A stretch of DNA of 64,000 nucleotides from Strigops habroptila (lineage: Eukaryota; Chordata; Aves; Psittaciformes; Psittacidae), in contig NC_044290.2 in assembly GCF_004027225.2 (NCBI RefSeq), positions 3,860,906-3,924,905 of the forward strand, given 5' to 3'. Numbering within the stretch: the first letter of the stretch is position 1; the number at the start of each line of letters is the position of its first letter. The notes beneath the pieces were generated by a model. That model was given only the letters and a program-made list of their open reading frames with translations, was not told the DNA's origin and did not search any database. Shown one piece after another: positions 48,820-62,255 of the stretch. A program made the position numbers and the translations under genes.

Positions 48820-49128
48820 CTCCCCTCATGGCTGCCCCTCATGATGTCCACCTACTGCCACCCCTTATCTGCCCCCCATAGTGGCCCACACTGTGTATCT
48901 GCCACTCCTACCCCTCGCAGCTACCCCTCATCTCCCCTCAAGATCTCCCCTCACACCCCATGGCTGCCCCTGCTCTCCCTTCATGATATCCTCTCACGAC
49001 TGCCCCTCACTCCTCATGGCTGCCCCTCTCTCCCTGCATGATCTTCCCTCATGGTCACCCCTCCTCTCCTCTCATGATCTTTCCTCACAATCTCCCCTTA
49101 CCCTTCATGGCCACCCCTCTCCCATCGA
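48820..49128. repeat. Degenerate C/T-rich minisatellite
   Basis: Irregular units of about 30-40 bp built from CATGGCTGCCCCTC, CTCATGATCTCCCCTCA and similar blocks, repeated roughly eight to ten times with variation. It begins at the truncated end of the CR1 copy. Strongly strand-biased composition (few G). Confidence 0.75.
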
Positions 49129-49852
49129 CTCAATCCACCCCTGAATGCAATCCCAGTCCTGCAAGCGCGATCCAGAGCATATTCTCAAATACATGAACTT
49201 GCATGTTTGCTTCTGTATTTGCGAGTGTGCGAGAGGCACAAGGTGCCCCTTCCCCTGAGAGCTCTGCATGAAGAGACAGCCCCAGATGCAGAGGGGGCTC
49301 TGCCTGTCGCTCGGTGGGAAGGCACTGGACCGGAGCCATGGGGCCTGCTAGAACTGGAAAAGGGAAGCGAGGATCTGGAAAAAAGAAAGAATCAACAACA
49401 ATAAAAGAGCCCACAAAAAAATGTGGATAAAGGAAAACCACAGAAGGATCAACAAGAGTCTGCCTATAATCACTACCAAAGCAATTACAGTATTAGGGAA
49501 GATTTATTACAGACTGAAGAGCTGGATACTTGGCATGTGAAATGGAAAAGCTGTAAGGAGGGAATTCTGTATGCTGGCAGGAGGCTCAGGAGCCACAAGT
49601 GATGCAGCCTCAGCAGTTCTGTCTTATACAGAGCAAACTGAGCAGCATTTGGACGTATTTTCTTGTACCTCTCAGCTTCCAGCTATAATTTGGTCCAGCC
49701 ATCAATTCCAAGTTTTAAAAACCAAAACAAACAAGATTTATTTATGCAGAATGTTGAAAAAATATGGGGAGTGATTAATAATAGCCACTGTTTCCTTAAT
49801 GCTGCAACACAGTGCAGCTTCTAGCCAGCACTGGCAGCTCTTCTGGGAGGAA

Positions 49853-49948
49853 ATTACTATTATCCAACTTTACAGGTGGGGAACTGTGACACAAAAAGGC
49901 TACAGAAAGCAACTGGTTTAACCCAGATCTAGACTTCTAGTCCTGGAG
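49853..49948 (-). mobile_element. MIR SINE fragment
   Basis: TACTATTATCCAACTTTACA, GGTGGGGAACTGTGACACAA, then AACTGGTTTAACCCAGATCT, in the order of a reverse-oriented MIR (TATTATCCCCATTTTACAGA, GAGGAAACTGAGGCACA, GAACCCAGGTCT). Confidence 0.55.
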
Positions 49949-49954
49949 TATTTT

Positions 49955-49976
49955 TATATATATATATATATATATA
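49955..49976. repeat. (TA)n microsatellite
   Basis: Uninterrupted TA dinucleotide run, eleven units, directly after the MIR fragment. Confidence 0.9.
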
Positions 49977-52900
49977 AAACTCTCAGTATTCCTGGAAACT
50001 GGAATTTATCTGTGATACACTATCATACATCATTAGCCATCACTTCTGTCTCTGCCTTGCTTGCTAAGGACAAAATTCCACTATTATTTTCTCTTTCCTT
50101 ACACTGGCACAGCTTCATTTCTCATTGGTCTTTATCTTTTATCTATATCATTTACTCTAGAATTTAAAAGAAAGATTTTTGCCATCAACTAGCAGCAACT
50201 AAAATGCCTTCACAAGGTTTAGGGCAATGGGCAGATCAGCCACTCGTTTCCAATCAACTCATACATGAACAAGTCCTAAGCCTAGAAGTCCAAGATTTCC
50301 AAATTAGTAGGGTACAAATATCTTCGGAAAGCTCCAGAAAGGCCCAGGGGATTTTCCCATTGACAGTGAAAGGAGCAAACCTAACAGAGGAGCTGCAATA
50401 GGTAGTAGCTTTGAAAGGTAAAAATCAGCTTCACACAGAGCTCAGCAGTGCCAGTAATGAAGCAGACAGGGCTGCCTTCACATCCAGCTCAAACCTGATC
50501 AATCAAAATGAATCATCACTTGAGAGAGACATGCAAAGAGGTAATTTAAACACTGAAACAAGCCTGCTGCAGTTCAGCAGGTAACAGCATGATCAGGCTA
50601 ACATACCCACCTCAAAGAGGGACTTAAAAACAGGCTCAGGAGGGAGGGTGGAGAACACATCTCAGAGCCATGCTTAGCAAGGGGCTTGATCTGCCCAGGT
50701 CTTTCAAGTCCCCACAAGGACAATCTTGCTGTTGGGAAGCACCTGAATATATAGTCTGAAGTCTGAATATATATTTTCACCTTACACATTTCTTGAAAAT
50801 ATCATAAGCTTTATAAATGTGACAATTTTTTAGTGCTGACACTAACGTTTTACAAGCAGCTCCCGTAATAGCAGCAACAGTGATAAAGTGAGTAAAACCA
50901 GTCGTGCTGTGCAAAGCTGCTTTTCTTCTTGCTGACAAAAGGACAAGGATAGCATTAAGGGCAACTAAGAAAATAGAGCTGGAGTTTGATTCCAGCTCTG
51001 TACAAACTGGCAGGAAGTGTAAAATTATGTGGGGAAACCACTGCCCGAGAACAACAGAGGACTCTGGTCTCCTTGCAGCCCAGACCCTCAGCCCTGCCAA
51101 AACAAGCCAGGCAGCATCAGAGGCTCCTGACTGCTGTCAGTGGTTTAGTGTTTTTTTGGGCTTTAAAGAATCAGCTAGGGCTCTAGCTAGAGCATGAATG
51201 GTTTCCTAATAGAAATGATTTCAGAGACTGGAGCAGTTTCAGGAGGAGCTCGCTGAGATGGCTGGTGCCAGGAACTATGCGAATGTAGCAGCAAGGAATG
51301 CTTTCTCCCTCCTCATCCCCCTGCGCCTCTCTGCTGCTCCTGAGACAAGGCTGTGCTGAATGAGTTGGAAAGAGTCGGTTGTCATCCAGAAACCCCAGGG
51401 GGGATCTGGCCTCCATTTCCATGCAGGCTGCAAAGGGAAACTCTGCGGAGTAGTTGGAGGAACGGTCACCTGCTGGCAGGGTCACGGGCAGGAACAACCC
51501 TCATCTCACCCGTGGCCAAAGGAAAACAGCTCTGCTCTAAGGAGGAGGAAAAACCAGGAACTATAAAAGGGATCTTGCATAAGCCTTAACGCAAAAGCCT
51601 TCCTGCTGTTGTTACGTTTTAATAACTCATGTTTCCGACAGGAGCAGGGCCGAGTGCTGCCTGCCGTGACTGCGAACAATGGCACCAGCCAGGCCCCACC
51701 GATGGTTCTCATTCACTGCTCGCCCAGCAAGCTCCCAGCCTGGCCCCACTCTCTCCCCAGGCAATTGTTTCCCTGCTCGACAGATTAATTTTCACTCAGG
51801 TTTTTGTTGCTGTCTTGCCCTCTCGTGGCTGGCCCATAGATCAGACACTCCCCCTTGGATGGATGCACTAATCCCTGCTAGATGTTGCAGTCACTGCCCA
51901 TAACAGGACAGTGAAGTAATAACTTCAATCTATTTAACTTTGCAGCCAGTATTGCACACTGCTCCTCTCCTGAGGAGTTCATTCTGCATGTATTGAAGTC
52001 AACTACAAAAGTTACTTCTTTGCCAGCACTTTTTTTTCCTATCAAGATAAAAGGTACAGAAAGTAACTAGAGATGCATTCACCTGGCAATAGCCTTTACC
52101 CATCATGTTTCTGAATGGAGTACATCTGAATTCTGAGGATGAACTTTCTTGGTGTGGAGAAAAGTAATGGAAACTAACAGCTTAACTAAACTGCTCAGAG
52201 ATGCAGCTTCAGGATACCTCACATTTCAGCATTTACTCATTGATCTGTAATTGTGATTCAAGCAATTCATGAGTAGCAAATAAAAAAGTCTGTTAGGTAA
52301 ATAAATGTTTCTGAAGCATTCATCAAATTCTCATCTTACCAGGATATACCCACAGCCATTTACTGTAGCAAACAATGCAAGTCTTACTTGTGCTGTTTGG
52401 ACTTTGGTGCCACATGAGTTTTTCTAAGGAGTTGTTCATTCTGACCCAAAATACAGGCTTTTGTGCAAAATATTTAGCAGTCACCAGATGGAGCTATTCC
52501 CGATAATAGCTACATTTCTACAGGCATGTAGTTCATGAAGAAATATGGGAAAGTCATCTAGCAGTGTGGTGCCTGTCTTTAGAGAGATGGAGCATAAATC
52601 AGTCTGATCACTGTCTACAGAGTAATTCTCAAACCACTACTTTCAAGATACACACAAGTGAAAACATACATGGTATAAACATATTGCTCCTTCAATCACA
52701 GCCAGAGCACTTTTAAATTAATTATTAGCAGCATATGACCAGTGCCTCATCATTCCAAATCATGTATCAGAGGCCGCCAATTCCCACGTCCTTTCAGCAA
52801 CGTGGTATTAATCTGTTTCCATAGGTTTTCAAAGAACAAATACGTCTTGCTGCTGAGCCATGCCCATTTCATTGATGCTTCAACTTATCTAACCACAGAA

Positions 52901-55900
52901 GCAGCTTGCCCGATGACAAATTACACCATTTATACAACTAAGATTTCTGGAAGAGCATCTCTCTTCCAAGAAACCATGAGCACTTGCAAACCTGTCTTTT
53001 TACAGAGAGGAAGAAAGCCAGTGCAAAAGCAGTTCATGCGGCTGCCAGTTATAATTGAAATAATTTTAATAATTCATGCCTCATTACCTTGCCACATGGC
53101 AGTTCAAAGACCATCTCCTAATCCTTTAACCCTTTTCTCCTGTGTCCTTTGGTTTGGTTTCTTAGTTTAATCAGTGAAGAAACAAAATGGGGAATGCTCA
53201 TCAGCACTTGCCCACGGGAACAATACCCAAGGGGGGCTGCTGAGTCTAAGATCTTAACCCCCTTCCTCCTGCCCTCCTAGTTTCACTGATCTGATCCATC
53301 ACTGTCAGCTAAAACAGCAAAGAAATTAGTACACTAGCTATTATATACCCCAAACTGTTGGCTGAAGCTGGAATTGCCTTATGACATGTCTAGGTACTGC
53401 ACCAGTAAGGGCAAAGGGGACTCTTGTTATTTAGCAGCTTTATACAACCACTTAAGAATTGCTGGAAGCTGCAGATTTCACGTTGTGTCCTTTATCCAGG
53501 AAGAGTGCTTAGGCTTTTTCCAGCTCCGAATTGTCCTCTGGATAGCCAGTCCCATGGTTGGGCCCTTTCTTGTTAGGCAGAATTAAATTTTGTAAGTCAT
53601 AGGAACAGAGCATTATATTTTTTAAACTTTTTTTTTCTCTCCCCGCCCTTAACCATTCAGGGAGGTAGCATCTGAGAGCTATTTACTATTTCTGTCCTAC
53701 ATGGGGATATTGTAAAGAAGAAAGTAAGGTGTGAAATTATTTATGGCTGCAAGCATAGTCCTGTTCACTCATGGAAAGGAAATGACCTTGTAAAAACACA
53801 TTCATTTTAAGCAAAATGTGTACTTACACACAGGAGGCGTCCCTGCTTCAGAAATTTATCTTATGAGGGAGACCAAACCACCTGTATGCAAACATGCATC
53901 AGCATGTGCAAAATAATAGCACTAGCATAATATTTCAACACCAGAAATGTCGACAACAGCAAACACTATCATTTATAACTAGTTACTCAATATGTTTCGG
54001 CTAGCAGATACATAGACCTACAGATAAACCAACCGATAGCCTAATGAAAACTGTAACACAAGGAACATTACAACCCCCATGCTGTAACCACCTCACCTAC
54101 AGCACACTTCACCCATCCTACTCCAGGTTGCTTGTTTGCTGAGCCGTGTGCCTCCCAGCACAACATAAACCCTGTCTCATTAGCAGCTAACCAGCATACA
54201 AGTTCCTCTATGCCCCAGGTCCCATCTGCATCTGCACAAAGGTGTGGAGAAGGCTTCAGAAGAGCTGATGGCAAGGAAGGTAACAGTGCCCTTAAATTCC
54301 AGCAGAAGGAAGCATATAGACCTACTGATTTTGAGATAGCATGGTCTCCTGAGAAACAAGCCTCAATCAGCTGGCAGCAGAGACAAAGCAGGGTCACCTT
54401 GGGGAACTTTCAAATAAATACAGAACTCAGGCTGCAGGTGGTGGAAACCTGCACAGCTCTAGTGACATTAGAAGAGATTTATTGCAGCTGACCCATGGTA
54501 TTTTCAACCTGTTGCTAAGGTTTGTCTGCTGAGCATACACAGCTGTTCCCAAGTCCTTGCTGCACTAAGCAGAGGGTGATTCACCTGCCTACTCTCTCTT
54601 TCTATAAAGTGCTCATCAGAGGAGCTACTGTACCTATAGATGGTCTGGATTTGAGTGGGTAGGGAGGTCCCCTGTCTTTTTCCGGGATGGATGAATGCCT
54701 GGCAAGCAGAATAATCATTACATGGAATTTGATTGGGCAGCCTGAGCAGCACTCCAGAAGCTGCATGTTACCTTTGAAGCCTTAAAATAAGATCTATTGA
54801 CATATCTCTCTACCTGCAGGGTGAGGACAAAGGTGATCGAACACAGGCCTCTTTTATGAATAAGCTCTGAGCTGAAGCACTCTCTCCTCACTAAACAGGG
54901 AAAAGAGGAGGGAGTCCAATGTGTGTGACTCATGGCAGAGCTGTTTTGGTAACGTACTGCCCACAGCAGGATGCTCAGTTGAAGAGGCCATTTCAGCTTT
55001 TAGACTTCCTCCGACATGTCATGCTCTTCTTCTCAAATGTTGCAGAACCAATACGTCCAGGTGGGTATTTGCCTTCAGAATACTAACAAGAATTCTTCAT
55101 TTCCTTTTAACCACTGCTCACAGTAACAAGCACTGCCCAGTGACAAAAAATTTAAGATTTTCAAGCACCATCAAGTTGAATTATCCTGTTTGTATGAGAG
55201 TAAAACTAAAGGTCACAGGCATCATTACAGCTGTCTCTTTATTCCAAGCAGAGTGTTTTATAATGGGGTTTGGCCCCACTTCTAATCAGTATTCAGTACT
55301 GGAGAGCTTGGGGCTCTTCTGGCCTGGGCAAAGGGCCAGAAAGTGCCTCTGAACAGAAAAAGGAAGCAAAGTCCATTCTAATTTCACTCAGCAAACCAGG
55401 TGAAATACAAAAATAAGTTAATTAAAACACAAAGCTCTAACTCAGTTTTAAAACATTCTTTCCACTGTAACAACATTAGCAATTAGTTATGGTAAAACAG
55501 GCGAGAACTGATCTCTATATTGGATACAAATGGTGTCTCAGAGAAACTGCTGCCAACATGTAGCATAACTCATAGAAAGGATCAGAAAGGAGCTGTGGAT
55601 CATGGGACAGGTCAGAGCAGAAGTCCATCTCCCAATTCATAGGGAGGTGCCAAAGCCTTGTTCTGAACTGCTGTGAAAGATTATCTGCTCCCAAATTCAT
55701 CCTCCCTCTCAAAGCTGTCTGTCGATCCCTTCTCACAATTCCCAGGCACATTGCACCCTTCTGCCTTCATCCAGCTTTATATAGCTGAATCTCCTCCAGC
55801 TCTTCCTTTCCAAAACCATGTTAAAGTCTTTTAAATGATTCCAAGCATTACCCAGTTCAAAAAGCTGACCATTTCTCTCCTCCTTCCCTGGCTACCCCAG

Positions 55901-58900
55901 CCAGCTACACTGCCAACTTCCAACACATCCTGACCATATATTTAGTCTGTGGTAATTTGCTTTGCATAGTCTTGTGCGGGTTCCAAGCACAGGGATTACA
56001 TATCCATTGAGGCATCCAGCACTCCGTAAAAGCCTGAGGTTTGACTCATCATGCTGCTGCCTGAGGTTGAGTCACTGCCTTGGTCCAGGGTACTGCCATG
56101 AATCAGAGGAGCCCAATGGCAACTCAGGGAGACGATCCACGTCTGGCTGTACTAGCAGAGCATAAAAAGTGGGGTGAGAGTTACCATTAACCTTGTTCAA
56201 GGAGGTGATCAATGCTGTGGGCACACTGAGGGTCCTCAGCAGTCCTACTTACTGCCTTCTAAACTGAATGCCCTGAACAAGGCACAGTCATGGGCACTTT
56301 GTGGCATAAAGTCTGAGGCATGGTAGAGTCACCAGAGTCCTTACAAGGGCAAAAAAAGGCGCTGGGAAGAAATAAATTTCCAACTTGGGTTCCTTCACTG
56401 CCTTTCATTTATGAGGAAGGGTGGGTTGGGGTACTTTGTTGGACAGAAAATGCTTGAGGCAAGTGGCTGTCACTGATGTTAGACACCTTATCCTAAGGAG
56501 TCCAACCCTTTTCATTTGTTCATTTCTAAAGGAGTCAAAGCTTGTCTGTAACTGAACATCTGACAACTATTTCTAAGAGAGTCTTATTCTGCTCCTGGGC
56601 CAACCAGCGACTCTAATCTAAGCATGGAGCTAAACTCTTAGACCAGAGCAGATCAACAGTCTTGAGAATGACCTGCAGTGACCCAGCACAGAGTCGATGA
56701 TGTGCACCAAGGCTTGACAGCAGGTGAGGGACAGGTGAAAGGATAGCAGATCAGGGTGGTGTTGGAGCAGTGCTTGGCACTCACTTCCTGGGTACTTCAG
56801 GGCAGTAGATAGGATTTAATGCACACCTCCAAAGCTGAGCGTAAGCCACTTCCCAAGAAGCAGTGATTCACAGGCTGTTTAGACTGACCTGTGTCCTCTC
56901 TCCAAGCTGGAGATACAAGCAAGCTGAATACAGAAACAGAGCCGCCACTGCCCCAAGATTTACACCCCTAAATCAGCACACTGTAGATGAGACTAGCTTG
57001 TGGAAAACAAGATCTGATGTGCAGGAACAGGATGTGCTTATCCTGCAGATAGCTCTTCTCTCAGCACTGCTCCATGCACTATTAAGAATCATAATCCCTG
57101 CCTGGGGCAGCAACAGTTCCATTTGCTCTGCGCTTGTCAAGCATTTAAAGGTGGTGCAGTCAGCAAAGGGAATTCAGCATTTGCACACCCCAGGTAAAAA
57201 GGTGTACATGCTGTAGAAATTACTGGCAACCAAGACGTGGTAACAGCTTGCACCTCTGAAAACACATCAGGGAATGGGCCTTCACAAGGGTCTTGGTGCT
57301 GTGAGGAAATCCAGGAATAATTGCTGTTGGTCAGATTAAACAGTTCTGTAGTTTCCCAGGCTGAGGGTCCGTTCAGCTCAGAGGCAGCATGTCCTAGTGT
57401 CCACCCAGCTCCAGAGCACCCTCCAGCAGTGGACCACAACGTCAAGCAGGAACAAGACTAACCCTACCATGCTAGAAGAAACCAAAAAAAGGTTAATTTT
57501 CTCTGAAGGGCACATTCCCTACAAGCCTGCTCACCCTACAGCAGTGGTAGACAAATTACTGAGGAAATACCACCCTCTTGTGTCCAAGTTGAAGCTAGCA
57601 AGAAACTCTACCAGAAGTGAAAAAAAAAAGCAAGCCATTGACATTGCAAAAGCTGCACGGTGGCTGTTTAGCTCATTATTCTTGAATTTAGAGAAATGAT
57701 CTTCAGGCTGCGGACAAGGGACTTGAGGGGGATGGCAAAGCGCCTGTCCTCCACAGCACCTGCAAAAGATAGCAGAGGAATGTACACTACTGTCACTGGT
57801 TTGAATTCAATAATCAAGAGTCTCAGCCCCACTTGAAAATATTTAGGAGTCTACAGTTCATAAGAGGTGAAAAGCACTGATTCCATGAAAACATAAGTCA
57901 AAGAACATGGAAATCAACCTTACATACTAGCCTAGAACTGAGATCCTCACTGTTGACGCTCTTGCCGTCAGACTGCCCAGCATGAATCACAAGCACAGGA
58001 AAGTATCAGTTCAGAATTAAATACCAACAGCTCTCTTGTTACCAGCACTCTGCTATGAAGAGTTAAACTTTTACTAAGTTCTATTAGCCTGGTGTGTCTC
58101 CCACCTATGACATTTCTGTGCTTTGCTTGCAAGAACCAGAGATGCTTTGTGCTCCCAGAGCTCCATGTGACAGGGGACAAGCTGCACCACATACAAATGC
58201 AAAGGGGATTTACCAAGCTGCAATCCTGTGACCCATCCTTGGTTTAAATTGTGCTTTCACTTGACTTGAGTAAGGTAAACCTCCTTTGAGAAAGTGTTCC
58301 CCCAGCAGGCCCAGGGCTGCTTCTCATGAGCTTTACAGGGGGTGGTGACTCTCCAACAACAAGTGCAAGCAAGCAGCAGGACACATGTGATGGTTGGTTC
58401 TTAGAGAGCATTGGCAGTGCTCATCCACATCTCACATAATGATTAAGGCTTCTGCACATGGCTCTTCTTTTTTGTTTCAGGGTTTTTTATTTTCTATTTG
58501 ACCATGGACATTTCTACATGCTTGTTTTATTAAGTGTAGAATTAAGTATGATAGAAACTCTTCAGGAAGAGTTACTGCATCTTTCAATGTGTTCAGCTGC
58601 TTCATTTCATTTAGTCTGCTCACTAGCAGCCAGTGCAAAGATACTTCCTGCTGTTCCATCTGGGATAGCTTGCTCATTCCGGGAATGCACAAGATGCCAT
58701 TTCCCTTTCACTTCCCCTTGGCATATTTCTGTCCATCTCCTACAACCACTTACAAAGCAACAAACACACAAACAGTTTAGCTTGAGAAAACCAAGCGACA
58801 AATAGCAATAAAACCAGCATAGTGCAGGAGAGAGATCTACAATGTGCATGTCATTTAGATTTCATCAGAATGTTAATATGCATTAAATGGTATTTGAGAA

Positions 58901-61900
58901 TTTCAGATGTATTTAATACAAGGGGATTTGCATATCTACCACTGAGTTTTTAATCCTTGATAAATGTGTAGAATAATCAATTATTCAATGAACATACAAG
59001 AGTCCTCTGATTAAATCTCAATTATAAAGGCAAGTCTTACCCACTCTATTTATTATGACTGTTCTCCCAGCATTGCCTAATTAAGCCATATTTGATTATG
59101 GGGTGAGAAACATTTATTGCAGATATTGTGGCTCTGTAATTGATGTATATCTGTGGCCTGGCTGTTAAGCCCTAATAAATACATCTTAAACAGCTAATTA
59201 TTTAATTAACGACAGTCTCTTCCACTCTCAGTGTAAAGCATACTGAAGCCCTTTCATGAACGCCCTAATAGGAATGAAGCCACTGGAAGCTGCTTCATTG
59301 TTTTCAACCCTCTCCCCCACATGCCAGTGCTGCTGCGATGTTCCCAGCTCCACTGCCAACGCTTTGGAAACAGACTCTGCTGCACAGGCTGGGTTCCACC
59401 AGTCCAAACTGTTATCCACAGTGTGGACATCAGCACCTGAACTGATTGTTTGTCTGTTATAGTCCACGGAGAGAAATAGACTGTAGCATGGTTTGATGTG
59501 TTTTCTTCTGTATGACACATCCAGCTCCTCAGGATCTTTTGCTGTAAGCATCCTGCTGCTTCTGCAGACTTTAAAAGCATCCTTGGAGGTACACTTCTCC
59601 ATTGTAGATAACTGAAAGTCATGTCTACGTCTTCAAGAGGAAGCCTGTCTAAAACATTTATATCACTTGTTTAATTGTGTTTTTAAACTCTCTGATTTCC
59701 CACCCATTTCTTGAAAGGTTGGCAAAACAGTCTAGGTCAAGCTATTGCTAGTCACTAGTTGGCCTATGGTGTAAAAGGCCAGTTAGCATAGACCAAGAGA
59801 GACAGAAGCCCAGTTAGCATAGACCAAGAGAGACAGAAGCAAGGAGCTTTTGTAAGGCTTCCATGGCAGCAGCCATTTTGTATGCAGACACTTTGGCAGC
59901 TTTTGGACACCACCACATCAGGTGTCTTAAGGTTAGTTTCAGCACTCAGTACAGCAACTTGAAATGTTGCTGAAGAATGAAGACCTGTGCAGTGTTTGTT
60001 CCTCCAACTATGAGAATCAATCTATCTCCTCTTCCTTGTTGAGGTCCTTGTACTAGAAAAGTTACCACATAAGAAGCACAGATAAGAATCTGGACAAACT
60101 CTTCCTACACACATACCCACAACATCAGCTCCAAAAACACACGCATGGGGCAGACACATTATAAAGAGAGATTTAATGACTGCTGCTAAAGCTCAACAGC
60201 TCTGTGAGTGTCTCGTGTTTGTCTACAAGATTTGAAGAGTTCTAGTTTAGTCTACTAAGCTGCTGCCTTTTGCTTGTGGTTTAAAATAAGTATTGTTCTA
60301 ATAGCTTTCATTTTCTACAGATCAAAACATTCATCCTACACTCAACCCGAGTACCAAGGGCTTCTACTAAGAGCACTTGACTAGCTCATCTCTTTTTAAT
60401 ACATTTGCTAAACTGAAGTAAGATTTGCTGATGCAAAACCAGTGAGATACAATCACAACAGACTCCAACATAAACAGATGAAGTTGGGAATTTTTCTTTT
60501 AAGAACTAAGGAACCAACCGAAGAGCTCCTCAAAGCAGTCTGCAAAGCAAGTCTGCCTGCCTTTCCCAGGTGGGATTCCTCAGAGCAAGTGATCCTTGAA
60601 AATGCCATAATTTAATTATCCATCTGCTTCCTATCAGACAGTTATGTGCATCAAGTTTATTCCCCCTAGAAGTCAGAAATGGTGAATGTTTGCAACAAAC
60701 AGCTGAAAAGATGTTAAGCACCACCCCCAGTCCCAGCGAAAGCCTGTGTCCTTTGGAACCAGCCTACCCAGGCTGCATTCAGAACAGAGGCTGTTTCTCT
60801 CATTTAGTATTTTGCATTAGAAGTCAACCATAATGTAAGTCTTACTCTACCAAATCCAGTAAATAGGAAGCTGTGCACGAGTCTATACATCACTCACCCA
60901 AAGATATTCTGACCACCTTGGTGCCTCTTGTTCTTCTTTGTGGCACATAAAGGAGAGCAGAAGAAAGGTAACAAACAATCTGACCTCTTATATATGGATG
61001 TTGAAGCCAGGAAAAGCAAGTCAGGTGCTCTCCAGTCTCTGAAAAATCAGGCACTGTAACATACTACACCAACATTTTGTACATAAACCCAAGTTTTTAC
61101 GGTTTAAAACTCGGTTCAAACTGGACCAATATTGTCTGTTTTGTTAGTGTCTCAAAGAATTACTCAAAGAAGGGTACTCTCTTTGTCCTGGGCAAGCATG
61201 TGGAAGCAGCATTACTGTTACACACTGGGGTTAAATACAGGCCCTTGGGGCAAGGCAAATATTGAAAAGAAATATAGGCACCTGCATCATCCACACATGG
61301 CTGATGGTCAAATTAGAGGGCTTTCTCTTGAGTGGGTTCATCTGTCTTCAGTTGCAAGCTCATTTTTCCTGGGAGGAAGACTCCAAGTTAAAGATCTATC
61401 GTCAAGACGAATCTTCAAAAGAATTTTAATGAAGCAGAAATCCTAAATGCAGAAAATTTAAGAGGCTTCAGTTTTATCCCTGGTATCTAAATCCTGTAGG
61501 CAACATGAAAGTCACCAAAATACTTCTCAGACTGAAAAATGCAGAATGTACAGATGAAAATCTTCCTCTGATGAATATTTGATAGGAATAGGCTCAGTGT
61601 GGAAGGTGGGGAGCACACCTTCACAGCACATGTGTCTGTATGTACATGCAGAAAGCTCTGGAGATTTAGACACTGATGCTGACATGCAAGAGCACAACTG
61701 ACAGCTTCTGTTTCCATTGTCCAGCAAGGGAGCACTGTAATGTTCACTGGCAGGTGAATTGGTCTGTCCCTGTTAGCAGATCAAGTCTTTCCACATGATA
61801 TATTTACCTGTTCTGTCTTAAACAGCTTTAGAAATTACGTTTTCTTTTTAAGCACAAATTGCACATCAGTAATATCTCTCTCATAATAACTATTTCATGT

Positions 61901-62124
61901 TGCTACTGGCCCTGTACAAGATCTCTCCTCAGCAGCAGTACCTCCAAGGTCCCCTATTCTGGGCCAAACCCTATCACTGATAGTAGTCAAAGAACAGAGC
62001 AGTTTTGTTTGCCTGACACTCCTAGTTACACGCTGTATGTTGAGCACAGCTCGATATCAGGTCATACAAGTTACAACAAATTAAATTCCAGCACAGACTT
62101 TGAATTATGCCACCGGCAGGAGCC
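49977..62124. other. Upstream flank, mostly unique AT-rich sequence
   Basis: No exon, RNA gene or full-length transposon was recognised. A perfect 31-bp tandem duplication lies at 59779-59840, and an AT-rich block with TAATTA motifs lies at 58850-59225. Confidence 0.45.
59779..59840. repeat. Perfect 31-bp tandem duplication
   Basis: The unit starting CCAGTTAGCATAGACC and ending GAGACAGAAGC occurs at 59779-59809 and again at 59810-59840 with no differences. Identity suggests a recent event or a polymorphic indel. Confidence 0.95.
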
Positions 62125-62255
62125 TTCAGGAACGGGTTGAGCAAGCACCTAATTCCTGGGATGGTCTAAACCTAGACACAGATAATTATGCTTTGTAGTA
62201 GAGGCGTGGACCAGGCAACCTCTCACAGTCCTTTCTAGCCCTACACTTGTATCAG
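62125..62255 (+). mobile_element. Ancient CR1-type LINE 3' fragment
   Basis: GGTTGAGCAAGCACCTAATT, CCTGGGATGGTCTAAACCTA, AGTAGAGGCGTGGACCAGGC, and CAGTCCTTTCTAGCCCTACA follow the tail of older amniote CR1 families (GGGATGGTCTAG, GGACTNGATGACCTCT, GGTCCCTTCCAGCCCTA). No terminal octamers are left. Confidence 0.6.

Noticed and set aside
48820..49128. Possible CRISPR-like array
   Set aside because: Units are irregular, pyrimidine-rich and adjacent, without unique spacers; vertebrate DNA with CR1 next to it. A minisatellite explains it.
52742..53170. 142-codon plus-strand frame
   Set aside because: No domain, low-complexity hydrophobic end and no supporting splice or promoter context.
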